From Pseudoxanthomonas sp. (GTDB lineage: Bacteria > Pseudomonadota > Gammaproteobacteria > Xanthomonadales > Xanthomonadaceae): a stretch of 64,000 bases of DNA. A model generated the notes under the pieces. That model saw nothing but the letters and a program-made list of their open reading frames with translations, ran no database searches and was not told the DNA's origin. The position numbers and the translations under genes were made by a program. Positions within the stretch are counted from its first letter, which is position 1, and each line of letters begins with the position of its first letter. Location: positions 2,604,001 through 2,668,000 of the forward strand of contig NZ_CP114978.1 in NCBI RefSeq assembly GCF_027498035.1, given 5' to 3'. Below, piece by piece: positions 52,850-60,837 of the stretch.

Positions 52850-53226
52850 TCGACCGACCAGACCGCATCAGGCAGCGCCGGGATGTAGAGCGCAACGCGC
52901 TCTCGCTTGGGAAGGCGCCGCTTGGCGGCGCGACGCAGGTTGAGCTTCATGGCCTTGTACACGCGATAGATCCGCTTGGGGTTCCAGTCCGGGTGTGTCT
53001 TGCGCAGCTGATCGCTGCACTTCCAGAAGCCGCGGCTTGGGTGGGCTTCCACGAAGCCGGCGATGGCCGCGATCAACTCGGCATCGCGCACCGTCCAGTC
53101 CAATGGCGGCGCGTACCACGCCGCTCTCGACAGGCCGACACAGCCACAGGACCGACGCAGTGGCCGCCCATGCACCTCCACCAGATGCTGGACGGCTTGG
53201 CGCTTACGCGCCGGCCCTAGAGTTTT
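52850..53226 (-). pseudogene. IS3-family orfB 5' part (first IS)
   Basis: The frame begins at the slippery A7 (53223-53229) in the -1 frame of orfA: KKTLGPARKRQAVQHLVEVHGRPLRRSCGCVGLSRAAWY, then the HTH_21 region FVEAHPSRGFWK...RIYRVYKAMKLNLRR and ALYIPALPDAVWSVDW. It stops at the junction before the catalytic core. Confidence 0.75.
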
Positions 53227-53482
53227 TTTGCGATCAGATCCTTCATCGCCGCGTTGTCCAGCGCCAGCTCGGCGTACATCCGCTTGAGCTTGGCGTTCTC
53301 GGACTCGAGCTCCTTGACCCGGCGCAGCTCGGAGGCTTCCAGGCCGCCGTACTTGCTCTTCCACTGGTAATACGTCGCTGTGCTGATCCCGGCTTGGCGG
53401 CAGAGGTCCTTGACCGGTAGGCCGCATCAGCCTGCTTGAGCGTGGCGACGATCTGCGACTCGGTGAACTTGGATGTACGCAT
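53218..53482 (-). pseudogene. IS3-family orfA with a 1-base deletion
   Basis: MRTSKFTESQIVATLKQADA is followed by a frame loss (one base missing near 53422). The next frame restores DLCRQAGISTATYYQWKSKYGG and LRRVKELESENAKLKRMYAE (leucine zipper). The programmed-frameshift A7 near the stop is intact. Confidence 0.8.
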
Positions 53483-53560
53483 GAAACCTCCTGGCTGGGA
53501 AAGATGCCAGAAAGTTCTACTTATGCGGTCTCTGTCAGGCGGGGGAGCTTACGCTTGATC

Positions 53561-53785
53561 TTCAGCGCCTTAGAGCGAGCCGAGTACCACAGGCTGAAAT
53601 GGCCGAAGAGGCGCGGGTGTCTGAGCGCAGCGAGTTCCCGCGCCGTGCCATTTCAGGCGAGGAACACAGGGCACCGATGCGCAGCATCGGCGAGTGTTTT
53701 CAATCCCGTCTGTGGGACGGCGCCTGCGGTTTTTCTTCCTTTTGCCAAGACAAAAGGAAGTTGCGCGGCGAAGCCGTGCGAAAGC
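53561..53785 (+). repeat. Structured dispersed repeat, copy C
   Basis: The repeat is 225 bp. Stems are: outer CTGAAATGGC/GCCATTTCAG 53594-53603 with 53647-53656; inner 53610-53617 with 53637-53644; second CCGATGC/GCATCGG 53674-53680 with 53684-53690; third CTTCCTTTTG/CAAAAGGAAG 53735-53744 with 53751-53760; fourth GCGCGGC/GCCGTGC 53763-53769 with 53773-53779. It lies next to the IS remnants and ends 65 bases from the stop of the convergent IclR gene. Confidence 0.8.
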
Positions 53786-53850
53786 TCTGCTTCAAAGCAG
53801 TTGCTTCAACCCGGTGCAGCAGCGCGCAAGAAGCGCGCCAGAAAAAAGCA

Positions 53851-54711
53851 TCAACTCAACACCGCCCCCAACCGCAACGCCGCCTCCCGTAGCGGCGGCA
53901 GCAACTGCGTATGCATCGTCTGCAGGCTGATGCGCCCGGCCTGCGTGCCGATGTTCAGCGCCGCCACCGTCTCGCCCCTGCGGTTGCGTACCGGCACCGC
54001 GATCGAACGCAGGCCGATCTCCAACTCCTGGTCGGTCAGCGACATGTCGTCGCGGCGGACCTTGGCCAGCAGTTCCAGCAGGTCGGTCGGATTGGTGACG
54101 GTGCGTTCGGTGCGCGGGCGCAGCGGATTGCGTTCCAGATAGCCTTCCAGCGTGTCTTCCGGCAGCGCGGCCAGCAGCACGCGGCCCATCGAGGTGCAGT
54201 ACGCCGGCAGGCGGCTGCCCGAACGCAGGCCGATCGACATGATCCGCACGGTTTCGGCACGGGCGATATAGAGCAGGTCGTCGCCGTCGAGCACGCCCAG
54301 CGAGCACGACTCGTGCACCGCATCGCGCAACGCATCCAGCACCGGCTGGGCGGCCACCGCCATCGACGCCGAGGCCACGTAGGCGCCACCGATGGCCAGC
54401 ACCCGCGGCAGCAGCACGTAGCCGCGGCCGTGTTCGCCCACGTAGCCCAGCTTGGCCAGCGTATACAACGCGCGCCGCACCGCCGCGCGCGGGATGCCGG
54501 TGTCGGCGCTGATCTGCGACATGGTCACCTCGCGCCCATGCTGGGCGAACACGCTCAACACCGCCATGCCGCGCGCCAGCGAGGTCATGAAATCCGGGTC
54601 GCCCTGGGCGCTGTCGATCTGGCGCATGATCTCGCGCGCCAGGCCACGCTCGCTGGGTGCGGGCGCGGCGCTAGCACGCCGGGTGCGGGAAGCCTTCGGG
54701 GAATCGGTCAT
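53851..54711 (-). CDS. IclR-family regulator (PcaR/PobR-like)
   Basis: The protein is 286 aa from ATG 54711 (ATG 54750 adds 13 residues). The HTH is FMTSLARGMAVLSVFAQHGREVTMSQISADTGIPRAAVRRALYTLAKLGYV; the effector domain has SCSLGVLDGDDLLYIARAE and AYCTSMGRVLLAALP...RIS-type contacts. The sequence is of the PcaR/PcaU group, which senses protocatechuate-pathway acids. The PQQ dehydrogenase upstream on the same strand could make shikimate/quinate-derived ligands, a tempting but unproven link. Confidence 0.9.
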   Translation of the reverse strand: MTDSPKASRTRRASAAPAPSERGLAREIMRQIDSAQGDPDFMTSLARGMAVLSVFAQHGREVTMSQISADTGIPRAAVRRALYTLAKLGYVGEHGRGYVLLPRVLAIGGAYVASASMAVAAQPVLDALRDAVHESCSLGVLDGDDLLYIARAETVRIMSIGLRSGSRLPAYCTSMGRVLLAALPEDTLEGYLERNPLRPRTERTVTNPTDLLELLAKVRRDDMSLTDQELEIGLRSIAVPVRNRRGETVAALNIGTQAGRISLQTMHTQLLPPLREAALRLGAVLS

Positions 54712-54882
54712 TGCGTGGCGTACGTCGGGGCTGGGCTGGCGGTCTGCCATGGTAAGCGCATGCCGTCGCCGGTGCCCGCGGTGCCGGACGCCCCACGCCC
54801 CGCGCGAACGGAAGGAAAGACACTGTCCGCGTTGAATGGGAAAGTGCCACACCGCAGGCGGATTCGACGCAAACCGCGCCAA

Positions 54883-54916
54883 AGAAAACGGGCGGACCGC
54901 CACGCGATCCGCCCGT
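54883..54916 (-). terminator. Intrinsic terminator after the PQQ dehydrogenase
   Basis: On the minus strand ACGGGCGGA / TCCGCCCGT (54908-54916 with 54888-54896) is followed by TTTTC. It separates the dehydrogenase from the IclR gene. Confidence 0.75.
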
Positions 54917-54940
54917 CATCAAACGCGATGATCCCAGTAC

Positions 54941-57367
54941 TTACTTCTGCTCAGGCAACGCGTAGGCGATCACCGCGTCGCCACGATCCGGCGACTGGCG
55001 TGCGCCGCCGGCGGTGATCACGATGTATTGCTTGCCGTGCTGGGTGTAGGTCATCGGACCACCCTGGCTGCCCACGGGCAGACGGCCCTTCCAGAGCTCC
55101 CTGCCATTGGCCGTGTCGAAGGCGCGCAGGTAGTAGTCCTGGGTGCCAGCGATGAACAGCAGGCCACCCTGCGTGGACAGCGTGCCACCCAGCGTCGGCA
55201 TGCCGATCTGCATCGGCAGGTGCATCTTGATACCCATCGGGCCGGTGTCTTCGACCGTGCCCACCGGCACCTGCCAGGCGATCTGGCGGGTCTTCAGGTT
55301 GATCGCCGTCAGGCTGCCGTACGGCGGGGCCTGGCAGGGCACGCCGAGCACCGACATGAAGCGGTTCTTGTTGACCGCGTAGGGCGTGCCCTTCAACGGC
55401 ACCGCGCCCATGCCGGTGTTGACCGCTTCACCACCACTGGAGGCGGCCGCGACGCTGTCCTGCTGCTGCGGGATCATCTGCACCCACAGGCCCAGGCGCA
55501 TGTCGTTGGCGAAGATGTAACCATGCACCGGATCGACCGACAGGCTGCCCCAGTTCATGCCACCCAGCGAACCGGGGAAGCTCAGCGACTTGTCCGTGCC
55601 CGGCGCGGTGTACAGGCCTTCATAGCGCATCTGCTTGAAGGCGATGCGGCACATCATCTGGTCGATCGGCGTGGCGCCCCACATGCCCGACTCGGTCAGC
55701 GGCCCAACGCCGATCTGCGGCATGCCCACCGACCGCGGCTGGGTGAACGAATACTGCTCGCCGGTGATGTCCGAGCCCTTGACCGGCGTCTCCTGCACGT
55801 CGGTCAGCGGCTTGCCGGTGGCACGGTCCAGCACGTAGATCTGCCCGGCCTTGGTGCCGATCACCACGGCCGGCGTGCTGCCGCCGTCCTGGTTCGGGAA
55901 ATCGATCAGGCTGGGCTGCATCGGCAGGTCGAAGTCCCACAGATCGTTGTGCACGGTCTGGTAGACCCACTTCACGTTGCCGGTGGTCGCATCCAGCGCG
56001 GTGATCGATGCGCCGAAGCGATGGTCCAGGCCGGTGCGCTTGGCACCGTAGAGATCGGTCGAGGAACTGCCCATCGGCATGAACACCGTGTTCATCGCCG
56101 GATCGTAGGACATCGGCGCCCACGAATTGGGCGTGCTGCGTACGTAGGTCTTGCCGTCGACCGGCGCGGCCTTGTCGTCAGGGTTGCCCGGATCGAACGC
56201 CCAGCGCTGGGCGCCGGTGATCACGTCGAAGCCGCGGATCACGCCGCCAGGCATGTCGGCCTGCACGTTGTCGGCCACGCGCCCGCCCACCACCACCGTG
56301 GTCCCGGCCATCGTCGGCGCCGAGGTCAGCTGGTAGAACGGATCGGGCGCATCGCCCAGGCCGGCTTTCAGGTCCACCTGGCCATGCTGGCCGAAGCCTT
56401 CGCACAGCGCGCCGGTGTCGGCATCGATAGCGATCAGGCGGCCATCGATGGTGTTGTTCAACAGCCGGCGACGGCAGCTGGCGTTGTCCGCCAGCACCAC
56501 CGGGGTGACCGGCGAAGCACCGGCCAGGGTCGGCTGCTGCAGCGGTGCATCGGCGTCGAAGTAAGCCAATCCACGGCAACGCTGCCACACCGAGGCCTTG
56601 GCGTTGATCTCGCGCTTCCACAGCTGCTTGCCGGTGGCTGCATCCAGCGCGATGACATTGTTGTGCGGCGTGCACACGAACAACTTGTCGCCTACCTGCA
56701 GCGGCGTGTTCTGGTCTTCGGCACCGTTGCCATCGCTGATCGCCACGTCACCGGTGTGGTAGGTCCATGCCACCTTCAGGTCTTTCACGTTGCCGCGATT
56801 GATCTGGTCCAGCGCCGCGAAACGGCTGCCACCGGCGGTGTTGCCGTAGGCGGCCCAGTCTTTCTGCGCATGGGCCGGATCAACCGGCGTCAGCCCCGGC
56901 CCATGCCCATCGGCTTCCACTTCCGGGTGCGCCACGAACATGCCGGCAAAACCGGCAGCGAACCCCACCGCGACCACCGCGGCCAGCGCATAGGCACCAC
57001 GCCCACCCGTCTTGCCCGCCAGCCGCTTGAGCGTGGGATAGGCCAGGGCCACCAGCACGGCAAAGGCGGCCGGCATCATCAACCGCGAGATCAGTGGCCA
57101 GAATGCCAGGCCCGCATCCACCAGCGCCCACACGATGGTGAGCGCGAAGGCGAGCAGATACAGCAACGCGCCACTGGGCCGGCGCAGCAGCACCAGCACG
57201 CCGGCCACCAACGTGGCCGCGCCCATCAGGCCGAAATACAGGCTTCCGCCCACCATGGCCAGCTTCACGCCGCCCACCAGCAACACCACGCCCAGCAACA
57301 CCAGCAGCACGCCCAACAGCACCAACGCGCCACGGCACAGGGCCGAAACTCCAGTCTGAGTCTTCAC
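54941..57367 (-). CDS. Membrane-bound PQQ dehydrogenase, glucose/quinate/shikimate type
   Basis: The protein is 808 aa. Five N-terminal membrane helices (to about residue 150) are followed by an eight-bladed PQQ propeller: DWAAYGNTAGGSRFAALDQINRGNV, CTPHNNVIALDAATGKQLW, NSWAPMSYDP, TVHNDLWDFDLPMQPSL and GGLLFIAGTQDYYLRAFD. These match glucose dehydrogenase (Gcd) and quinate dehydrogenase (QuiA), which oxidise substrate in the periplasm and reduce ubiquinone. Sequence alone does not settle which. The neighbour IclR regulator hints at quinate/shikimate, while OprB and the gluconate-type enzyme at the window start hint at glucose. Confidence 0.92.
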   Translation of the reverse strand: MKTQTGVSALCRGALVLLGVLLVLLGVVLLVGGVKLAMVGGSLYFGLMGAATLVAGVLVLLRRPSGALLYLLAFALTIVWALVDAGLAFWPLISRLMMPAAFAVLVALAYPTLKRLAGKTGGRGAYALAAVVAVGFAAGFAGMFVAHPEVEADGHGPGLTPVDPAHAQKDWAAYGNTAGGSRFAALDQINRGNVKDLKVAWTYHTGDVAISDGNGAEDQNTPLQVGDKLFVCTPHNNVIALDAATGKQLWKREINAKASVWQRCRGLAYFDADAPLQQPTLAGASPVTPVVLADNASCRRRLLNNTIDGRLIAIDADTGALCEGFGQHGQVDLKAGLGDAPDPFYQLTSAPTMAGTTVVVGGRVADNVQADMPGGVIRGFDVITGAQRWAFDPGNPDDKAAPVDGKTYVRSTPNSWAPMSYDPAMNTVFMPMGSSSTDLYGAKRTGLDHRFGASITALDATTGNVKWVYQTVHNDLWDFDLPMQPSLIDFPNQDGGSTPAVVIGTKAGQIYVLDRATGKPLTDVQETPVKGSDITGEQYSFTQPRSVGMPQIGVGPLTESGMWGATPIDQMMCRIAFKQMRYEGLYTAPGTDKSLSFPGSLGGMNWGSLSVDPVHGYIFANDMRLGLWVQMIPQQQDSVAAASSGGEAVNTGMGAVPLKGTPYAVNKNRFMSVLGVPCQAPPYGSLTAINLKTRQIAWQVPVGTVEDTGPMGIKMHLPMQIGMPTLGGTLSTQGGLLFIAGTQDYYLRAFDTANGRELWKGRLPVGSQGGPMTYTQHGKQYIVITAGGARQSPDRGDAVIAYALPEQK

Positions 57368-57756
57368 GACATCGTCCTTTGTTGTTCAAGGTCAGGAAGC
57401 GGCCACATCGGCCCTCCCCTCCGCCCGTGCACGCGGGCAACCTCAGCGGTGCGGGCGAGTCGGGTCCAACCAGTTCGAACGACGCGCATGGGGAATGACC
57501 TCATCGCCATTGCGCATCCGGAGCCTCCACGCAGGCCATCCATCGGGGACCATGCCTACCGACCAGCGGGACGTTCGCGCTTCGAATGATCGCGGCGATT
57601 ATCACGCCGGGAATCGTCCATTCGCACGGGCCTCGGACAAACGGCAGCGAGTCTGAACAGGCAGGAACATCCCGCCAGAAAGCTGACGGGAAACCCTCCG
57701 TTTGCGTCTGTTCGGTGTGACGACGGCGCGGCACGGCGCACCGTCTGCGCAGAAAC
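57368..57756. other. Intergenic region upstream of the PQQ dehydrogenase
   Basis: These 389 bases hold no supported gene, repeat or clear operator. They should contain the dehydrogenase promoter and the end of the mnmG transcript. Confidence 0.5.
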
Positions 57757-59646
57757 TCAGGCCACCGCGCTGCGGCGCGCGCGCTCCAGATGGACCAGCA
57801 ACAGCGAGATCGCCGCGGGCGTCATGCCCGGAATGCGTTGCGCCTGCCCCACGGTCTGCGGCTGTACGCGTTCAAGCTTCTGCGCCACTTCCAGCGACAG
57901 GCCGCGGACGCCGGCGTAATCGAAGCCGACCGGAATCGCCGTGCCTTCGTTGCGCTGCTGGCGTTCAATCTCGGTGCGCTGGCGATCCAGGTAGCCGGCG
58001 TACTTGACGCTGATCTCGACCTGCTCGGCCACCTGTGCATCGTCCACGCCCGGCCCCAGCGCCGGCACCTGCATCAGCTTGGCGTAGTCCAGTTCGGGGC
58101 GCTTGATCAGGTCCAGCGCATTGGTCTCGCGGGTCACGGCCACGCCGAGGGTGGCTTCCAGTTCGCGGCCGATGCCGTTGCCGGGCGAAGCCCACAGCGC
58201 GCGCAGGCGGGTGGTTTCCTGCTCGACCGCTTCGCGCTTGGCCTCGAAGCGCGACCAGCGTGCGTCGTTCACCAGGCCCAGCTCACGACCGACCGGGGTC
58301 AGTCGCGCATCGGCATTATCCTCGCGCAGCTGCAGGCGGTACTCGGCGCGGCTGGTGAACATGCGGTACGGCTCGGTGGTGCCGTGGGTGATCAGGTCAT
58401 CGACCAGCACGCCCAGGTAGGCCTCGTCGCGGCGCGGCGACCAGGCTGCTTTTTCCTGGGTGAAGCGTGCGGCGTTGACGCCGGCCAGCAGGCCCTGCGC
58501 GGCGGCCTCCTCGTAACCGGTGGTGCCGTTGATCTGGCCGGCGAAGAACAGGCCGGACACCTGCTTGGTCTCCAGCGAAGTCTTCAGCCCGCGCGGATCG
58601 AAGAAGTCGTATTCGATCGCATAGCCCGGGCGGGTGATGTGTGCGTGTTCGAAGCCGCGGATCGAACGCACCAGGTCCAGTTGCACGTCGAACGGCAGCG
58701 AGGTGGAAATGCCGTTCGGGTAGATCTCGATCACGTCCAGGCCTTCGGGCTCGACGAAGATCTGGTGGCTGGCCTTCTCGGCGAAGCGCACCACCTTGTC
58801 CTCGATGGACGGGCAGTAGCGCGGGCCGATGCCTTCGATCTGGCCGCTGTATAGCGGCGAGCGGTGCAGCGCGGCGCGGATAATCTCGTGGGTGCGCTCG
58901 GTGGTGTGGGTGATCCAGCAGCTGACCTGGGCCGGGTGCTCGGCGACGCTGCCCATGAAGGACATCACCGGCAGCGGATCGTCGCCGGGCTGTTCGTCCA
59001 TCACCGTGTAGTCCAGGGTGCGGCCGTCGATGCGCGGCGGCGTGCCGGTCTTCAGGCGATCAATCGCGAACGGGCGCTCGCGCAGGCGCGCGGCCAGGGT
59101 GGTCGCCGGCGGATCGCCCATGCGCCCGGCCGCGTACTGGGTTTCACCAACATGGATCTTGCCGGCCAGGAAGGTGCCGGCGGTCAGGACCACGGCCGGC
59201 GCGTCGAAGCGCAGGCCGGTCTGGGTCAGGACCCCGCGCACCGCGTCACCTTCGATCACAAGATCATCGACCGCGGCCTGGAACAAGGTCAGGTTCGGCT
59301 GCGACTCGACGATGCGGCGGATCGCGCTGCGATACAGCGCGCGGTCGGCCTGGCAGCGCGTGGCACGCACGGCCGGGCCCTTGGAAGCATTGAGCGTGCG
59401 CCACTGGATGCCGGCCAGGTCGGCCGCATGCGCCATGGCACCACCGAGTGCGTCGATTTCCTTGACCAGGTGGCCCTTGCCGATCCCGCCGATGGCCGGG
59501 TTGCAGCTCATCGCACCAACGGTTTCGATGTTATGGGTCAGCAGCAGGGTGCGGGCACCGCCACGGGCCGCAGCCAGCGCGGCTTCGGTGCCGGCGTGGC
59601 CGCCGCCGATCACGATGACGTCGTAGGAATGAAAGGAAGCGCTCAT
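57757..59646 (-). CDS. mnmG: tRNA uridine-5-carboxymethylaminomethyl modification enzyme MnmG
   Basis: The protein is 629 aa from ATG 59646. The FAD site (DVIVIGGGHAGTEAALAAARGG), the CNPAIGGIGKGHLVKEIDALGG block and GLFFAGQINGTTGYEEAAAQG are diagnostic of MnmG/GidA, which with MnmE modifies the wobble uridine of several tRNAs. A candidate small-RNA gene diverges from it upstream. Confidence 0.97.
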   Translation of the reverse strand: MSASFHSYDVIVIGGGHAGTEAALAAARGGARTLLLTHNIETVGAMSCNPAIGGIGKGHLVKEIDALGGAMAHAADLAGIQWRTLNASKGPAVRATRCQADRALYRSAIRRIVESQPNLTLFQAAVDDLVIEGDAVRGVLTQTGLRFDAPAVVLTAGTFLAGKIHVGETQYAAGRMGDPPATTLAARLRERPFAIDRLKTGTPPRIDGRTLDYTVMDEQPGDDPLPVMSFMGSVAEHPAQVSCWITHTTERTHEIIRAALHRSPLYSGQIEGIGPRYCPSIEDKVVRFAEKASHQIFVEPEGLDVIEIYPNGISTSLPFDVQLDLVRSIRGFEHAHITRPGYAIEYDFFDPRGLKTSLETKQVSGLFFAGQINGTTGYEEAAAQGLLAGVNAARFTQEKAAWSPRRDEAYLGVLVDDLITHGTTEPYRMFTSRAEYRLQLREDNADARLTPVGRELGLVNDARWSRFEAKREAVEQETTRLRALWASPGNGIGRELEATLGVAVTRETNALDLIKRPELDYAKLMQVPALGPGVDDAQVAEQVEISVKYAGYLDRQRTEIERQQRNEGTAIPVGFDYAGVRGLSLEVAQKLERVQPQTVGQAQRIPGMTPAAISLLLVHLERARRSAVA

Positions 59647-59709
59647 GACGCGGATTTTCTCATGCGGGGATGCAGCGCGGCTGACAGCGGCACTCGGCTG
59701 CGAAAAAGT

Positions 59710-59725
59710 TGGCACGGCTCCTGCT
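59710..59725 (+). promoter_or_regulatory. Candidate sigma-54 promoter
   Basis: TGGCACG-GCTC-CTGCT fits the -24/-12 consensus TGGCACG-N4-TTGCW with one mismatch. The key GG (59711-59712) and GC (59723-59724) are exactly ten bases apart. Transcription would start near 59736. Confidence 0.5.
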
Positions 59726-59735
59726 TGGTACTTCC

Positions 59736-59857
59736 CGCACCCAACGTGGCAAGCGACTTCGGGCGCCTAAGGCTGGTATTGGAACAGGGGCCAGCCGCTA
59801 GCGCACGTTGGGGATGCCGGGGCCGGCAGTCGGGGGACTGTCGGCCCCACTTTTTTT
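59736..59857 (+). ncRNA. Candidate structured small RNA divergent from mnmG
   Basis: About 122 bases run from the predicted sigma-54 start to a strong terminator. A closing stem CCCAACGTG/CACGTTGGG (59740-59748 with 59804-59812) encloses the hairpin GGCTGG/CCAGCC (59771-59776 with 59791-59796). Then comes a 12-bp terminator stem GGGGCCGGCAGT/ACTGTCGGCCCC (59819-59830 with 59837-59848) with one G-U pair and seven T. The strand is fixed by the T run and by the promoter. There is no open frame. Confidence 0.5.
59819..59857 (+). terminator. Strong intrinsic terminator of the candidate small RNA
   Basis: A 12-bp GC-rich stem with a six-base loop is followed by AC and seven T (59851-59857). No protein gene on this strand ends near it. 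Confidence 0.8.
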
Positions 59858-59890
59858 CCGGATCCTGGCCACTGGCCCGGCAATCCCGCA

Positions 59891-59925
59891 AACAACAACG
59901 CCCGGCATTGCCGGGCGTTGTTGTT
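59891..59925. terminator. Long perfect hairpin, probably bidirectional
   Basis: A 16-bp stem AACAACAACGCCCGGC pairs perfectly with GCCGGGCGTTGTTGTT around an ATT loop. Its position suits termination of the lipoprotein transcript coming from 60158 and could also back up the small-RNA terminator. Confidence 0.6.
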
Positions 59926-60110
59926 GTTAGGCGCCGACGACCGGCAAGGGCCGGAACAGGGGGGATCCAGATTTCCCACCGGGCGTCGGCATAGAGCTGG
60001 GAAGCCTTATGCCCCTGTTACGTCATAAAACGACGCAACCGGTCAACGACGGTTAGCTTGCGTGGACACTCCCGCCGGCGCAAGCCTTCGGCGCGTGTCA
60101 CTGCCCGACC

Positions 60111-60140
60111 GAGTGCCAAAGTGAGACTCCCTTGGCACTC
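60111..60140 (-). terminator. Hairpin downstream of the Tyr/Gly-rich lipoprotein gene
   Basis: A perfect 9-bp stem GAGTGCCAA / TTGGCACTC (60111-60119 with 60132-60140), 18 bases after the stop codon. There is no T run, so it may protect the mRNA end rather than terminate. Confidence 0.4.
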
Positions 60141-60157
60141 GTTGGCGCAGCGATCGG

Positions 60158-60691
60158 TCACGGCTTCGCCCGCCGCGCCGGCCGATCTGGCGCGGATTGC
60201 GATGATGCCGGGCGCGAAGGTCGGGCACTGCCTTCGGCACGCGGCGGCATCGGCCGGCCGGTTGGCGGGCGCAGACGATCCGGCAGCGTGGGGCGCGGAC
60301 CATCCCCGCCGCCCGAAGACGGCGGACGCGGGCGACCATCGCCGGGCCGGCCGGGCCGCGGGCCACCCGGTGGTGGACGATGGCCGCCGCCATTGGCATC
60401 GGGAGGCGGGCGGTGATCGTTGCCGTGACCGCCATGCGGCGGGCGCGGCTGGGGACGGATCACGTAGTACGGGCGGTTGTAGTACCCGTAATAGCCTGGT
60501 GAATAGCCATAGCCACCATAGCCGTAGTAGCCGGACCCGTAGCCACCGTAATAGCCGTCCGGATAGGAATACTCGTACCTCGGGCTGCCGCTGTAATAGC
60601 CGCCCGGGCCGCTGCTGCGGGCATCGTCATAGTAGGTGGCACAACCACCCAGCCCGGCCAGGGCGATGACGGGAATCAGAAGACGTCGCAT
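60158..60691 (-). CDS. Tyr/Gly-rich then Pro/Arg-rich lipoprotein
   Basis: The protein is 177 aa from ATG 60691. A lipobox (LAGLGGC, Cys near 17) is followed by a low-complexity Tyr/Gly segment (YYGGYGSGYYGYGGYGYSPGY) and a Pro/Gly/Arg-rich tail that ends RRAKP. There is no enzyme motif. Such proteins are usually surface or cell-envelope structural lipoproteins. Low complexity makes homology calls unsafe. Confidence 0.75.
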   Translation of the reverse strand: MRRLLIPVIALAGLGGCATYYDDARSSGPGGYYSGSPRYEYSYPDGYYGGYGSGYYGYGGYGYSPGYYGYYNRPYYVIRPQPRPPHGGHGNDHRPPPDANGGGHRPPPGGPRPGRPGDGRPRPPSSGGGDGPRPTLPDRLRPPTGRPMPPRAEGSARPSRPASSQSAPDRPARRAKP

Positions 60692-60837
60692 GGGTGGCCC
60701 CCCGGCCTGCACCGAACTGACAAGGTGTCAGCCTGGACCTAAACCATTGAACCCGTGATTAATTCTTGCCGGGCGTGCGCAGGCGTTGCGGCTTCATGCC
60801 ATGCATGTCGTGAAGGGCATCGGTTAATCTTGAGCGC

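Larger units (their letters stand above)
52313..53520 (-). mobile_element. Nested remnants of IS3-family insertion sequences
   Basis: Two partial IS3-like transposase pieces on the same strand are joined head to tail. The upstream piece (52850-53482) has orfA and the start of orfB; it breaks inside VWSVDW and runs into the start of another piece (52419-52784) from the middle of a similar orfB. The downstream tail 52313-52418 is unrecognised and ends near an AT-rich spot (52288-52315). No intact transposase remains. Confidence 0.75.

Noticed and set aside
53599..53892. 97-codon frame starting in structured repeat copy C
   Set aside because: This type of frame is easily called a hypothetical protein, but the copies covary as stems and the frame differs among them.
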